DNA of 64,000 nt from Armatimonadota bacterium. Lineage in GTDB: Bacteria > Armatimonadota > Zipacnadia > Zipacnadales > JABUFB01. This document shows positions 50,789 through 60,244 of this stretch, piece after piece. The DNA is taken from contig JABUFB010000005.1 of NCBI GenBank assembly GCA_013314775.1, positions 1 through 64,000 on the forward strand, read 5' to 3'. Made by a program: the position numbers and the translations under genes. Position 1 is the stretch's first letter, and the number at the start of each line of letters is the position of its first letter. A model generated the notes under the pieces. The model worked only from the letters and a program-made list of their open reading frames with translations. It ran no database searches and had not been told where the DNA came from.

Positions 50789-52056
50789 CGACTCGGCCGG
50801 CGGGAACGGGATGGGCGGGAGACAAGACTCTGGAACCAGTTCCTGACCGCCGCGATGGTATTGCCCATGGGGAAGCCATCCAGATCGGCGCCTTCGGTGC
50901 AACTGGCGCCGTCATTGGCGGCCTGGATAGCCAGGCCGACGCCGGTCGCGTGGATGGGAGTGGCCACGCTTTCGGAGAGCCCCACCAGGTTGCGCGGCGC
51001 ACCGACGCGAACCGGAAGCCCGTCGAGTACGTCGGAAGCCACCCGCCAGGCGTCCGCAAGTTGTGATCCCCCGCCGGAAATCACGACTCCGCCATTGATT
51101 GTGTGGTAGACCCCTGCCCGGCGCAGATCGTTCTTCACCAGCGTGAAGATCTCCTCGACCCGCGGTTGGATGATCTCGGAGATCAGGCGCTGCGGGACGC
51201 GCTCAGCCTTGCCGGTTCCGGCGATGTTCACCTGGACATAGTCATCTTCGGACACTGATTCCGGCATCGCCCTGCCGAAACGGCACTTGAGCATCTCGGC
51301 ATCTTCGAGGCTCACATGCAGGACACGGGCGATGTCGCGGGTAAGGTGGTTGCCGGCGACGGGGATGGCGGATGTGTGGCAGATGGAGCCGTTGTCGAAG
51401 GCTGCGATATCCGTGGTCCCGCCGCCTATATCGACGAGGGTCACACCCAGGTCGCGTTCCGCTTCGGTGATCACAGCGAGGCTTGTGGCGATTGGCTCCA
51501 GAAGGTCTTGCTGGACCTCGATACCGCAGTCTTCGACGCACTTCTCCACGTTATCGATAATATTCTGCATCCCGGTGACAACGTGGACTTCGGCGTCGAG
51601 GTAGGTAGCGCTCATGCCCACGGGGCGTGTGACCCCGGGCTGCCCATCGAGAGTGAATCCCCGGACGATGGTGTAGACGATTTCGCGGTCCGAGGGCAGC
51701 GCCACACTGTCCCGTGCGCTCTGGATCACTTTCTCCACGTCTTCGGGTGTGACTTCGCCCGTCGGGCCCGTGCGCACCCGTCCGGTCACATTGGCGCACT
51801 GAATGTGGTCGCCGGTGATCCCGACATAGGCACCCGCGATCTTGATGTCCGCCATGCGCTCAGCGGCCGCCACCGCTTCGCTAATAGAATTGCGCGCCAG
51901 TTCACGATCCACCACGATGCCGCGTTTGAGGCCGTGGGACGGGTGCGTGCCCACACCCACGACATCCAGCGCCCCACGGTCCGTTGGGCGCCCGATGACC
52001 ACGCAGATCTTGGTGGTCCCGACATCGATTCCGGCCACGCACAGGTCACGACGCAC
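50785..52056 (-). CDS. ftsA: Cell division protein FtsA
   Basis: Actin-like ATPase that tethers FtsZ to the membrane at the division site. Visible: the first phosphate loop VAGIDVGTTKICVVIG, the SHS2/1C domain (RGFTLDGQPGVTRPVGMSAT), the second phosphate loop LVDIGGGTTDIAAF, the adenosine segment VVISGGGSQLADAW, and a C-terminal amphipathic helix (IAAVRNWFQSLVSR) that binds the membrane. The GTG at 52056 has aaggagag about 9 nt upstream; the open frame continues 16 codons further. It is the last gene after rplU, rpmA and obg, with a 140-bp gap before it. ftsZ is not in the window. Confidence 0.93.
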   Translation of the reverse strand: MRRDLCVAGIDVGTTKICVVIGRPTDRGALDVVGVGTHPSHGLKRGIVVDRELARNSISEAVAAAERMADIKIAGAYVGITGDHIQCANVTGRVRTGPTGEVTPEDVEKVIQSARDSVALPSDREIVYTIVRGFTLDGQPGVTRPVGMSATYLDAEVHVVTGMQNIIDNVEKCVEDCGIEVQQDLLEPIATSLAVITEAERDLGVTLVDIGGGTTDIAAFDNGSICHTSAIPVAGNHLTRDIARVLHVSLEDAEMLKCRFGRAMPESVSEDDYVQVNIAGTGKAERVPQRLISEIIQPRVEEIFTLVKNDLRRAGVYHTINGGVVISGGGSQLADAWRVASDVLDGLPVRVGAPRNLVGLSESVATPIHATGVGLAIQAANDGASCTEGADLDGFPMGNTIAAVRNWFQSLVSRPSRSRRPSR

Positions 52057-52196
52057 CGGGTGTTCTCTCCTTGGAAGAGGGCAGACAGAATCGGGTTCGG
52101 GCACAGGTCCGCCCGAAACTTTATCTTACCTTTGGCTGGCCGCGGTAGGCAAGCACCTTGCAGCGGCCGTCCGGGCAACGGCATGGCGCGGGTCCG

Positions 52197-53543
<1,347 letters not shown>

Positions 53544-53574
53544 CTAACTCGCAGGTTTCTCGCGTCCGGCCGGA

Positions 53575-53835
53575 CTACTCCGCCATCGGGATGACGCTGA
53601 CCTGCCGGCGGCCGCCCGCGCGGGTACGAAACTGCACGGTTCCGTCAATCAGGGCAAACAGGGTGTCATCCTTCCCGCGGCCCACGTTTTCGCCCTGGAG
53701 AACCTTGCTGCCGCGCTGGCGAATGATGATGTTACCGGCACGGACCGCTTCGCCGCCGAACTTTTTTACGCCGAGGCGTTGCGCGGCGCTCTCGCGCCCG
53801 TTCTTGGTACTTCCCATTCCCATTTTGTGCGCCAT
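53575..53835 (-). CDS. rpmA: 50S ribosomal protein L27
   Basis: 86 aa beginning [20 protein letters not shown], the flexible N-terminus that reaches the peptidyl-transferase centre. [20 protein letters not shown] and [18 protein letters not shown] follow. There is no N-terminal extension of the cleaved Firmicutes type. aagggag lies about 9 nt before the ATG. The frame is open 3 codons further upstream, but the MAHK start is conserved. Confidence 0.96.
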   Translation of the reverse strand: MAHKMGMGSTKNGRESAAQRLGVKKFGGEAVRAGNIIIRQRGSKVLQGENVGRGKDDTLFALIDGTVQFRTRAGGRRQVSVIPMAE

Positions 53836-53868
53836 GGGTAACACTCCCTTGGAAGGCGAAGCAGGACG

Positions 53869-54180
53869 CTACGCCGAGATTTCGGTGATCTGCACCTGGG
53901 TGAAATGCTGGCGATGACCGCGGATCTTCTTGTAGTGCTTTTTCGGGCGGTACTTGAAGACGATGATCTTCCGGTCCCTGCCCTGCTGCACAACTCGCCC
54001 GGTCACCTTCGCGCCGGCTACATATGGAGCACCGATGTTGGCGCTGTCGCCGTCGAAGACCGCGACGACCTTGTCAAACTCCACAACGTCGCCCACCTTG
54101 GCATCCAGACGGTCCATCTTCACGATGGTGTCGGCTTGCGCCTTGTGCTGACGACCTCCGGCCTCGATGATCGCATACAT
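53869..54180 (-). CDS. rplU: 50S ribosomal protein L21
   Basis: 103 aa starting MYAIIEAGGRQHKAQADTIV, with VGDVVEFDKVVAVFDGD, GAKVTGRVVQQGRDRKIIVF, KYRPKKHYKKIRGHRQHFT. This is the normal full-length L21 that binds 23S rRNA. aaagga lies 11 nt before the ATG. It is the first gene of the rplU-rpmA-obg-ftsA unit. Confidence 0.96.
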   Translation of the reverse strand: MYAIIEAGGRQHKAQADTIVKMDRLDAKVGDVVEFDKVVAVFDGDSANIGAPYVAGAKVTGRVVQQGRDRKIIVFKYRPKKHYKKIRGHRQHFTQVQITEISA

Positions 54181-54286
54181 CGTAACGACTGTCCTTTCAC
54201 CGTGGGACCGCGGAGAGCGGCTCCAGTCACAGGTTGGCAGAATCAAAACACAACCGGGAAGTCAGCCCTCCGGCTGTGGGATTATT

Positions 54287-54315
54287 AGTATATTGCTGTG
54301 CTGAATCCGTGTCAA
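54287..54315 (-). promoter_or_regulatory. Consensus sigma-70 promoter of rplU-rpmA-obg
   Basis: On the minus strand ttgaca (54315-54310) and tatact (54292-54287) are separated by exactly 17 bp. The leader to rplU is about 100 nt. This is one of the two strongest promoters in the window and fits a ribosomal protein operon. Confidence 0.88.
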
Positions 54316-54345
54316 GAGAAGAAAAGGGCCGGCTGACGCCGGCCC
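54316..54345 (-). terminator. Rho-independent terminator of the minus-strand DUF1559 gene
   Basis: gggccggc / gccggccc (8 bp, 4-nt loop) is followed on the minus strand by ttttcttctc. It lies 45 nt past the stop at 54390 and abuts the -35 of the rplU promoter. Confidence 0.9.
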
Positions 54346-54389
54346 ATTCTTGCGGATTCTGCGCGTAGCCACTGTTGTCGCGTGCGCGA

Positions 54390-55115
54390 CTACGGATTGC
54401 CCGGGTCCTCGGCGACGAACTTGAGGCCGTTGCCGCGGCGGCCGGTGGGAATGCTGTTCTTGCCCATCCACTTCACGTGGCCGTCCCAGAAGGCGATGTT
54501 TGCGCCCTCATTGTGAGGATCCCCGATCCAGTGCCGGTGGTTGCCCGGGCCCGGGTTGCTTATGTTGGTGCAACAGTCGCGGTCTGTGTTGGCATCCTGG
54601 TAGTTGTGGGGGATCCACGCGATGTCTCCATTGCGGGTTCCACGTCCGCCACCGTCGGCGAACATCACGGTTTGAGCGGGGGAAGTGAACATTGCAAGCT
54701 TGCGGTTCTCGCCGCCCCGTCCCCATGCGTAGGAGCGCCAGGCATCATCCGGCTGTGACGGACACCACCACAGTTGGTGGTTCTTATGGTACGGCAGCAG
54801 GGGGTTCCACTTCGGCAGCGCGCTGGCCTGGATATTCCCGGCATTTGCCTCATAACGATGGAAGCAGCCGCTGCAATTGCCGCCGCCGACGAATGCCCAG
54901 TTGGTGCCGCCTGCCGTCGGGCCGTGACTGCGCTCGTCATAGTCCTGCACGTACATCAACTCGGCGAGGGCAATCTGCTTCAGGTTCGACTGACAGCTTG
55001 CCTGCCGGGCCTTTTCACGAGCTCGGGCGAAGACGGGAAACAGGATCGCTGCTAGGATCGCGATGATTGCGATGACCACCAGCAGCTCAATCAGGGTGAA
55101 ACCGTGGCGCCTCAT
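54390..55115 (-). CDS. Prepilin-type DUF1559 protein (second)
   Basis: 241 aa. The start [13 protein letters not shown] is the prepilin cleavage and methylation signal, followed by [37 protein letters not shown] and the C-terminal H-x9-DG form ([16 protein letters not shown]). It is a paralogue of the protein at 28945. ggaggt lies 7 nt before the ATG at 55115. An insertion sequence sits 133 bp upstream of the start. Confidence 0.92.
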   Translation of the reverse strand: MRRHGFTLIELLVVIAIIAILAAILFPVFARAREKARQASCQSNLKQIALAELMYVQDYDERSHGPTAGGTNWAFVGGGNCSGCFHRYEANAGNIQASALPKWNPLLPYHKNHQLWWCPSQPDDAWRSYAWGRGGENRKLAMFTSPAQTVMFADGGGRGTRNGDIAWIPHNYQDANTDRDCCTNISNPGPGNHRHWIGDPHNEGANIAFWDGHVKWMGKNSIPTGRRGNGLKFVAEDPGNP

Positions 55116-55229
55116 GACCAGACCTCCAATGCATTTGATAGAGTGAATGAGACCGGAATACGCACGTCCGTCAATGGCAACCATCCGCAAGTAATTGAGG
55201 AGGTTACATGACAAAGATGGGAACGTCAA

Positions 55230-55247
55230 GGTGCTTTGATTGTCGGG
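55230..55247 (+). repeat. 18-bp target-site duplication, left copy
   Basis: ggtgctttgattgtcggg, repeated exactly at 56688-56705. An A precedes both copies, so the duplication could be read as 19 bp. Confidence 0.9.
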
Positions 55248-56687
55248 TGTAAGCGCAACGTGATAATGTCCGGTTGGTGCAAAGTAGAAATGTCCGGTGG
55301 TAGTGTCGTCGTCGTCGCGCGGCGAACTATCCGGGATGGAACTACTCATGAGCGTAAAAGAGCGTGACTGTCTGAAGATCGTTTCGCAGTTGGCAGGACC
55401 CGGCGGTGGTGCCGGCAAGTTGACCCAGGCCCAGGCCGCGGACTTGCTGGGGTGCACTGAGCGCCATGTGCGGCGTCTGGTGCGGCGCTATGAGCACGAA
55501 GGCGACGCCGGCCTTGTTCACAAGTCTCGCGGCAGGCCGTCGAATCGCTGTCTGCCCCAGGAGTTCCGGGAACAGGTCATGGTCCAGGTGCGCAAGCATT
55601 ACCGCGATTTCGGCCCGACCCTTGCTGCGGAGATGCTTGCCGAACGCCACGGCCTATCGGTCAGTCGCGAGACCCTGCGCCAGTGGATGATCGCCGAAGA
55701 GCTGTGGAAGCCCAAGCGCCGCAAGGCCGTTTATCGACAGCGGCGCCCGCGCAGGGAGTGCTTTGGCGAACTGGTGCAGATCGACACCTCCGAGCATGAC
55801 TGGTTTGAAGGACGGGGCGAGAGCGCGGTGCTCATCACCCTCATCGACGACGCCACCAGTCGCGTCACTATGCGCTTCTTTGAAGCGGACGACACGCAGG
55901 CCAACATGACGATCCTGCGCGACTACATCGCCCTGCATGGCCGCCCTATGGCTTTCTACGGCGACAAGGCAAGCCATTTCCGGGTCAACCGCCCGGCCAG
56001 CGTGGAAGAGCAACTGGAAGGCCTGGAGCCCGAGACCCAGATCGGGCGCGCCCTGCGCGAATTGGACATCACGTGGTTCACGGCCCATTCTCCCCAGGCC
56101 AAGGGACGGGTGGAACGCAGCTTCGACACCGCTCAGGACCGGCTGGTCAAACTGATGCGCTTGGACAACATCCGCACCATAGAAGAAGCCAATCGCTTCC
56201 TGCAGGAGCGCTACATGCCCCAATTCAATGAACGCTTCACGGTTCCGCCCGCCTGCGATACGGACGCCCACCGTACTTGCGAGGGCCTGGACCTGGACGC
56301 CATCTTCAGCCACCAGGAAGAGCGCGTGGTCACGCGGGACTACACGATCCGGTTCAAGAACCAGCGCTACCAGATCAAAAAAGAAAGCGCCGCGCCGGGC
56401 CTAGTGCAAAGCAAGCTGATCGTGGAACAGCGCCTGGACGGTAGCATCTGGCTGCGATGGCGGGATCAGTACTTGCAGTTCGTGACGATAACCCCCACCC
56501 CGACGGGCGCCGCCGCTGCCCTTCCGGTCGGGCTACGCCCTCCCTACAGGGCAGCGGCCAAGGCACAGCCGTCACCCCGAAGGCAGACCACCCGTGGAAG
56601 AAACCCTACAAAGGAGACTCCCGACCCCAACGGCAGTAGGACATTTCTACTTTGCACAAAACCGGACATTTCTACTTTGCGTTGACA
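55248..56687 (+). mobile_element. ISNCY/IS1202-like insertion sequence, 1440 bp
   Basis: The ends are inverted repeats of about 50 bp starting TGT. Each end holds two copies of a 19-bp unit (gcaaagtagaaatgtccgg or a close variant): 55255-55273 and 55279-55297 on the left, 56637-56655 and 56662-56680 in reverse on the right. These are candidate transposase binding sites. One full transposase gene fills the element, and an 18-bp direct repeat flanks it. Long target duplications are known for the IS1202 group. Confidence 0.88.
55348..56685 (+). CDS. ISNCY-family DDE transposase
   Basis: 445 aa from the ATG at 55348. An N-terminal HTH ([20 protein letters not shown]) is followed by [20 protein letters not shown], a second DNA-binding region ([20 protein letters not shown]) and an integrase core. 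The core has [19 protein letters not shown] (first Asp), [12 protein letters not shown] (second Asp) and [19 protein letters not shown] (Glu). A beta-barrel-like end follows ([14 protein letters not shown]). The last 17 residues are encoded by the right inverted repeat, and the stop codon sits 2 bp from the element's end. No frame damage is visible, so it may be active. Confidence 0.88.
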   Translation: MSVKERDCLKIVSQLAGPGGGAGKLTQAQAADLLGCTERHVRRLVRRYEHEGDAGLVHKSRGRPSNRCLPQEFREQVMVQVRKHYRDFGPTLAAEMLAERHGLSVSRETLRQWMIAEELWKPKRRKAVYRQRRPRRECFGELVQIDTSEHDWFEGRGESAVLITLIDDATSRVTMRFFEADDTQANMTILRDYIALHGRPMAFYGDKASHFRVNRPASVEEQLEGLEPETQIGRALRELDITWFTAHSPQAKGRVERSFDTAQDRLVKLMRLDNIRTIEEANRFLQERYMPQFNERFTVPPACDTDAHRTCEGLDLDAIFSHQEERVVTRDYTIRFKNQRYQIKKESAAPGLVQSKLIVEQRLDGSIWLRWRDQYLQFVTITPTPTGAAAALPVGLRPPYRAAAKAQPSPRRQTTRGRNPTKETPDPNGSRTFLLCTKPDISTLR

Positions 56688-56705
56688 GGTGCTTTGATTG
56701 TCGGG
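56688..56705 (+). repeat. 18-bp target-site duplication, right copy
   Basis: Exact second copy of ggtgctttgattgtcggg after the right end of the element. Confidence 0.9.
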
Positions 56706-57379
56706 GGTGTGTTCCGCGGCAGCTGGTGGGTTCGGTCGAGCCGGGGCCCTCTCTCCGTCCTCGGGTGTACCGGCAACGAAAAGAGACGCCCCCGATACCT
56801 CAAAGCTCGCGATACGGGCCGCAAGCCCGCGGACACCGGTGCTTGTGAATCACCCAGGAGCCCCTGGAAGGGCAGCACACTGCACAGTGTTCCCATCATT
56901 TCTGTCGCCTTCGAGGGCTCAAGCGGTCTGAAGCCCACCGATTCCACGGGGTCCGTTCTGCTTCGCGGGCTGTGAGGCAAAAGGCTCTCCAGCGAGGTCC
57001 CAGCACGCTACCAACACTCTCGGCCAGCCGAGCCCGTCTCAGGCAGGGCAGGCGCCTGACTTCAGTAGGTGCTGACGCGCAAGGGGCAGCGCAACTCATG
57101 CCAAAGCAGGGAAGGGGCCTGACTTCTATGAGTCCAGGCACGCTCGGGACAGCCATAGATGACGCCCAGGTACCTGCGAGATCAAGACGCCCTCGGCTCT
57201 CTGTGCTTTGGTCTCTCGGGGTCATCAGGCGAGCTCGGCTGGAGTCTGCCCAGAAATCGCGTCGCGCGGACGCGGATCCGCGAACCTGAGGGTTCCCACG
57301 GCGCTCGATAAGTGCTATAAACATATAGATGTTTTATTAGAGAAATCCGCCCATGATTGATCAAGGGAGGTCATGACAC
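56706..57379. other. Non-coding stretch with no convincing gene
   Basis: Short open frames occur on both strands, but none has a start signal or family motif, and their residue use is biased to Arg, Ser and Pro. A phrase of about 12 bp (ggcgcctgacttc and ggggcctgacttct) occurs twice near 57050 and 57115, which suggests a decayed repeat. The last 80 bp are AT-rich and hold the palindromes upstream of the NifX-like gene. Confidence 0.6.
57314..57334 (+). promoter_or_regulatory. Overlapping palindromes in an AT-rich promoter region
   Basis: ctata-aaca-tatag and aaacat-atag-atgttt overlap about 50 bp before the NifX-like start. This is the only strongly AT-rich stretch nearby and could be an operator over a promoter. 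No clear -35 can be assigned. Confidence 0.4.
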
Positions 57380-57709
57380 ATGAGGGTCGCTGTAGCCTGC
57401 GATGGAGAGACAGTCAGTCCTCACTTCGGCCGCTGTGAGAAGTTCCTCATTGCCGAAGTGAGAGGGACGAACATAGACAGGCTTCCGGACCTGGTGAACC
57501 CGGGGCACGAGCCAGGGCTCCTGCCGCGTATGATGCTGGAGCAGGGGATCGAATGCGTTCTGGCTGGAGGCGCGGGACCCCGCGCGGTGGGTATGCTGAA
57601 TGAAGCGGGGATCCGGTTCATCGCCGGCGTCAGCGGGGATGCGACCGCGGCGCTGGCCGATTTCGCGGCCGGGACGTTGAAGGCGGGCGACAGTTCCTGC
57701 GAGCACTGA
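57380..57709 (+). CDS. NifX/NifB-type (dinitrogenase iron-molybdenum cofactor) domain protein
   Basis: 109 aa. It starts MRVAVACDGETVSPHFGRCE, the usual beginning of the PF02579 fold, which binds metal-sulfur cofactor precursors in nitrogenase proteins. Stand-alone copies are common in anaerobes without nitrogenase. AGGAGPRAVGMLNEAGI is the second conserved segment. No nif genes are nearby, so nitrogen fixation is not implied. gggagg lies about 10 nt upstream. A radical SAM gene follows after 30 bp. Confidence 0.88.
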   Translation: MRVAVACDGETVSPHFGRCEKFLIAEVRGTNIDRLPDLVNPGHEPGLLPRMMLEQGIECVLAGGAGPRAVGMLNEAGIRFIAGVSGDATAALADFAAGTLKAGDSSCEH

Positions 57710-57739
57710 GTCTGGTTGTGCGAAGGGAAGCGGATCTTC

Positions 57740-58696
57740 GTGGAAACGGCAGACCGTTCTCTGGTGTTCGGCCCAGTTCCCTCGCGGCGACTGGGCAGGT
57801 CTCTCGGAGTTGATCTCGTTCCGTACAAGACTTGCTCGTATGACTGCACCTATTGCCAACTGGGGCGGACCACATGCAAAACCGTGAGGCGCGCTGAGTA
57901 CGTGCCCACGGACCGTGTTCTCGCTGATCTCCGGGAAGCCGTTGAGAGCGGTCCGGCGCCGGATTACATCACTCTCTCCGGGTCAGGCGAGCCGACACTG
58001 CACAGTGGCCTGGAGGATGTGATCGCCGGGATTAGGTCGATCAGCGACGTTCCCGTGGCGGTTCTCACGAACGGCTCACTCCTGTGGGACCCGGCCGTTG
58101 CAGAGGCTGTGAGCAGGGCGGACCTGGTGCTGCCGTCGCTGGATGCGGGGGACGCCGAGACCTTCCAGGCGGTGAACCGGCCCCACCCCGGCATCAGTTT
58201 TCCTCACATGGTGCAGGGACTGATCGACTTCAGGCAGCGCTATGGTGGACAGATCTGGCTGGAAGTGTTCTTGCTCGCAGGTATCACCTCGAGCCCGGTT
58301 CAGGTGGCCAAGATCGCGGCTCTCGCGGCCAGGATTGAGCCGGATCGCGTGCAGATCAACACCATCGCACGACCACCCGCCGAGCCGGATGCGCGGGGCG
58401 TATCCCTGGAAGAGCTCTACGTGCTGGCAGAGCTGTTCACGGGCACAGTCGAGGTGGTTGCCGACCACCCGCTACCCGCTGCGAGTGCTTTGGGGGAGAC
58501 GGGCGCAGACAGGGTGCTGGACCTGCTCCGGCGTCGGCCTTGTACTTTGGATGACATCGCCGCCGGGCTCGCTATGCATCGGAACGAGGTCCTCAAGTAC
58601 ACCGACCGGCTGGTGCGCGAGGGGGCCATTGCCATGCGTGAAGTTGGCGGCAAGACTTTCTTCGCGGCGACGGCGAAAGCGCCGGACGCGGCCTGA
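57740..58696 (+). CDS. Radical SAM protein with C-terminal winged helix
   Basis: 318 aa from the GTG at 57740, which has gaaggga upstream; a TTG at 57716 is in frame. The N-terminus has VFGPVPSRRLGRSLGVDL, then the 4Fe-4S cluster motif CSYDCTYCQLG (CxxxCxxC), the SAM-binding LSGSGEPTLH, and VAVLTNGSLLWD. A C-terminal winged helix is visible (RRRPCTLDDIAAGLAMHRNE). This is the MoaA/NifB-related GPVPSRRLG group, usually found beside NifX-type proteins as here. The substrate is unknown. Confidence 0.9.
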   Translation: METADRSLVFGPVPSRRLGRSLGVDLVPYKTCSYDCTYCQLGRTTCKTVRRAEYVPTDRVLADLREAVESGPAPDYITLSGSGEPTLHSGLEDVIAGIRSISDVPVAVLTNGSLLWDPAVAEAVSRADLVLPSLDAGDAETFQAVNRPHPGISFPHMVQGLIDFRQRYGGQIWLEVFLLAGITSSPVQVAKIAALAARIEPDRVQINTIARPPAEPDARGVSLEELYVLAELFTGTVEVVADHPLPAASALGETGADRVLDLLRRRPCTLDDIAAGLAMHRNEVLKYTDRLVREGAIAMREVGGKTFFAATAKAPDAA

Positions 58697-58789
58697 GATG
58701 GCTCCAGTGGCGGGGGAGGAGGTCCGCTAACACCTGTTCGGGAAGTCTTGCGAGTGCACCGAGCTACCCGCACGCGCAGGAGGCTTCCC

Positions 58790-60001
58790 ATGCTCTTCTA
58801 CGCTGTCGCTCTGGGCTGTCTCGCGGGGCTGACTGCCCTGAGTAGCGCCCAGGAACAGCCCGTCTCTACCAGGAGGCCCGTGCACGACGCCTTCCGGTAC
58901 GTCATCGGCACCCAGACCTTCAGCCCGTCGTACCAGTTCACCGATAAGCCCCGCCTCCTTGAGACCGCTGAGGCGATCCTGGAGATGGGCTCCAACACCA
59001 TCAAGTTCGGAATCGGCTCCAACTACTACGGTGAGCGGGGCAATGTGCCGGCCAAGACCGGCGGCATCGACAGCCTGACTGCCCTCGTCCGCGACGAGCC
59101 GACACACCGCGCGGTCCTGGACATGCCCTTCGCCCACACCCTGATCTGGGTCTACCCGTTCGCTCCGGGTTGGTGGAAGAACGGGTACTCGGCCGAGGAC
59201 TCCGCGCGCCAGAGCCGGGAGATCTACGACCTCGCGTGTTACCTGCTGAAGACGTACAGCGGCTCAGGGAAGGCCTTCTATCTGGGGCACTGGGAGGGCG
59301 ATTGGCACCTGCGTGACGGGTATGACACGAAGACCGACGACAATGTGAAACCGGCGGCCGTGCAGGGGATGATCGACTGGCTCAACGCCCGTCAGAAAGC
59401 GGTGGATGACGCGAAACGCGACACTCCACACCACGGGGTCGAAGTCTGGAACTACTGCGAGGTGAACCTGGTCAAGATCGCGCTCGAGGGCCGCAAGTGC
59501 GTCACCAATGATGTGCTCCCCTCCACCACTGTAGATTTCGTCTCTTACTCCAGCTATGACACCCAGGACGACCCGGAGACCCTTGAGGCCGCGCTGAACC
59601 ACATCGAGTCGAAGCTCCCACCGAAGGAAGACATCCCCGGGAAGCGGGTGTTCATCGGCGAGTACGGGTTTCCGGCGGAACACAATAGCCCCGCGCAGCA
59701 GGACATCAAGTCCCGCCAGGTCATGCGCGTCGCGCTGGAGTGGGGCTGCCCCTTTGCGCTCTACTGGGAGATGTTCAACAACGAGGTCCGCGACGGACAG
59801 CAGCGAGGATTCTGGCTCATCGATAACAAAGGCGAAAAGCAGCCGGTGTATCATACTCACGCGCGGTTCTACGCCTGGGCGCGGGAGTTTGTCGCCGAAT
59901 ACCGCGCTCTTCACGGTCGGGAGCCCAACCGCAGCGAATTCGGGCAGGCCGGGGTGGCTTTCCTGGACTCCTTGCCGCCATCGGATACGCCGCAGGAATG
60001 A
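58790..60001 (+). CDS. Secreted TIM-barrel protein, GH5-like (clan A)
   Basis: 403 aa from the ATG at 58790 with caggagg 7 nt upstream. The signal peptide is AVALGCLAGLTALSSAQEQ. The barrel region has VIGTQTFSPSYQFTDKPRLL, YLGHWEGDWHLRDGYD (possible acid/base Glu), VEVWNYCEVNLVKIAL, and RVFIGEYGFPAEHN, where the Glu after IG fits a clan A nucleophile. LYWEMFNNEVRDGQQRGFWL follows, as in cellulase-like barrels. The target polysaccharide is unknown. Confidence 0.72.
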   Translation: MLFYAVALGCLAGLTALSSAQEQPVSTRRPVHDAFRYVIGTQTFSPSYQFTDKPRLLETAEAILEMGSNTIKFGIGSNYYGERGNVPAKTGGIDSLTALVRDEPTHRAVLDMPFAHTLIWVYPFAPGWWKNGYSAEDSARQSREIYDLACYLLKTYSGSGKAFYLGHWEGDWHLRDGYDTKTDDNVKPAAVQGMIDWLNARQKAVDDAKRDTPHHGVEVWNYCEVNLVKIALEGRKCVTNDVLPSTTVDFVSYSSYDTQDDPETLEAALNHIESKLPPKEDIPGKRVFIGEYGFPAEHNSPAQQDIKSRQVMRVALEWGCPFALYWEMFNNEVRDGQQRGFWLIDNKGEKQPVYHTHARFYAWAREFVAEYRALHGREPNRSEFGQAGVAFLDSLPPSDTPQE

Positions 60002-60244
60002 CGCCGATTCCTCTGCCGTCAGAATGGACCGACCTCGACCGCCTTTCTCCACGGGCTCGCTAATCCTACACTGCCGGCTTCACTGGTCGCCGCCGGCGAA
60101 CTGCTTCAGAAAGACGGTTTCGAGGACGCAAGCGCGGTGCAGACCTGGCATCGCCGGGCCAGGGATCCGACGTGTAATCACCGGGCGATGCACCCCTGGC
60201 TCCCGGAGGACGTCGCGTGGAGCCGCGCGGATATCTGGCGCCGG
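60002..60244. other. Intergenic stretch between convergent genes, no supported gene
   Basis: No frame has a start signal. One frame reads AASLVAAGELLQKDGFEDAS-like sequence and a second short one begins at 60137, but neither is long or conserved enough to call. No clear terminator is visible. Confidence 0.45.

Noticed and set aside
56896-57324. Possible 142-residue gene on the minus strand and a 105-residue one on the plus strand
   Set aside because: Arg/Ser/Pro-biased, internally repetitive, with no ribosome binding site and no recognisable fold; likely chance frames in GC-rich DNA.
57380-58696. Nitrogen fixation function
   Set aside because: NifX-type and radical SAM proteins of this group are common without nitrogenase, and no nifHDK genes are present.
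60002-60244. Remnant of a gene with a GELLQKDGFED-like phrase
   Set aside because: The phrase resembles starts of carbohydrate-binding domains, but the frame is short, with no start and no further homology that can be judged by eye.
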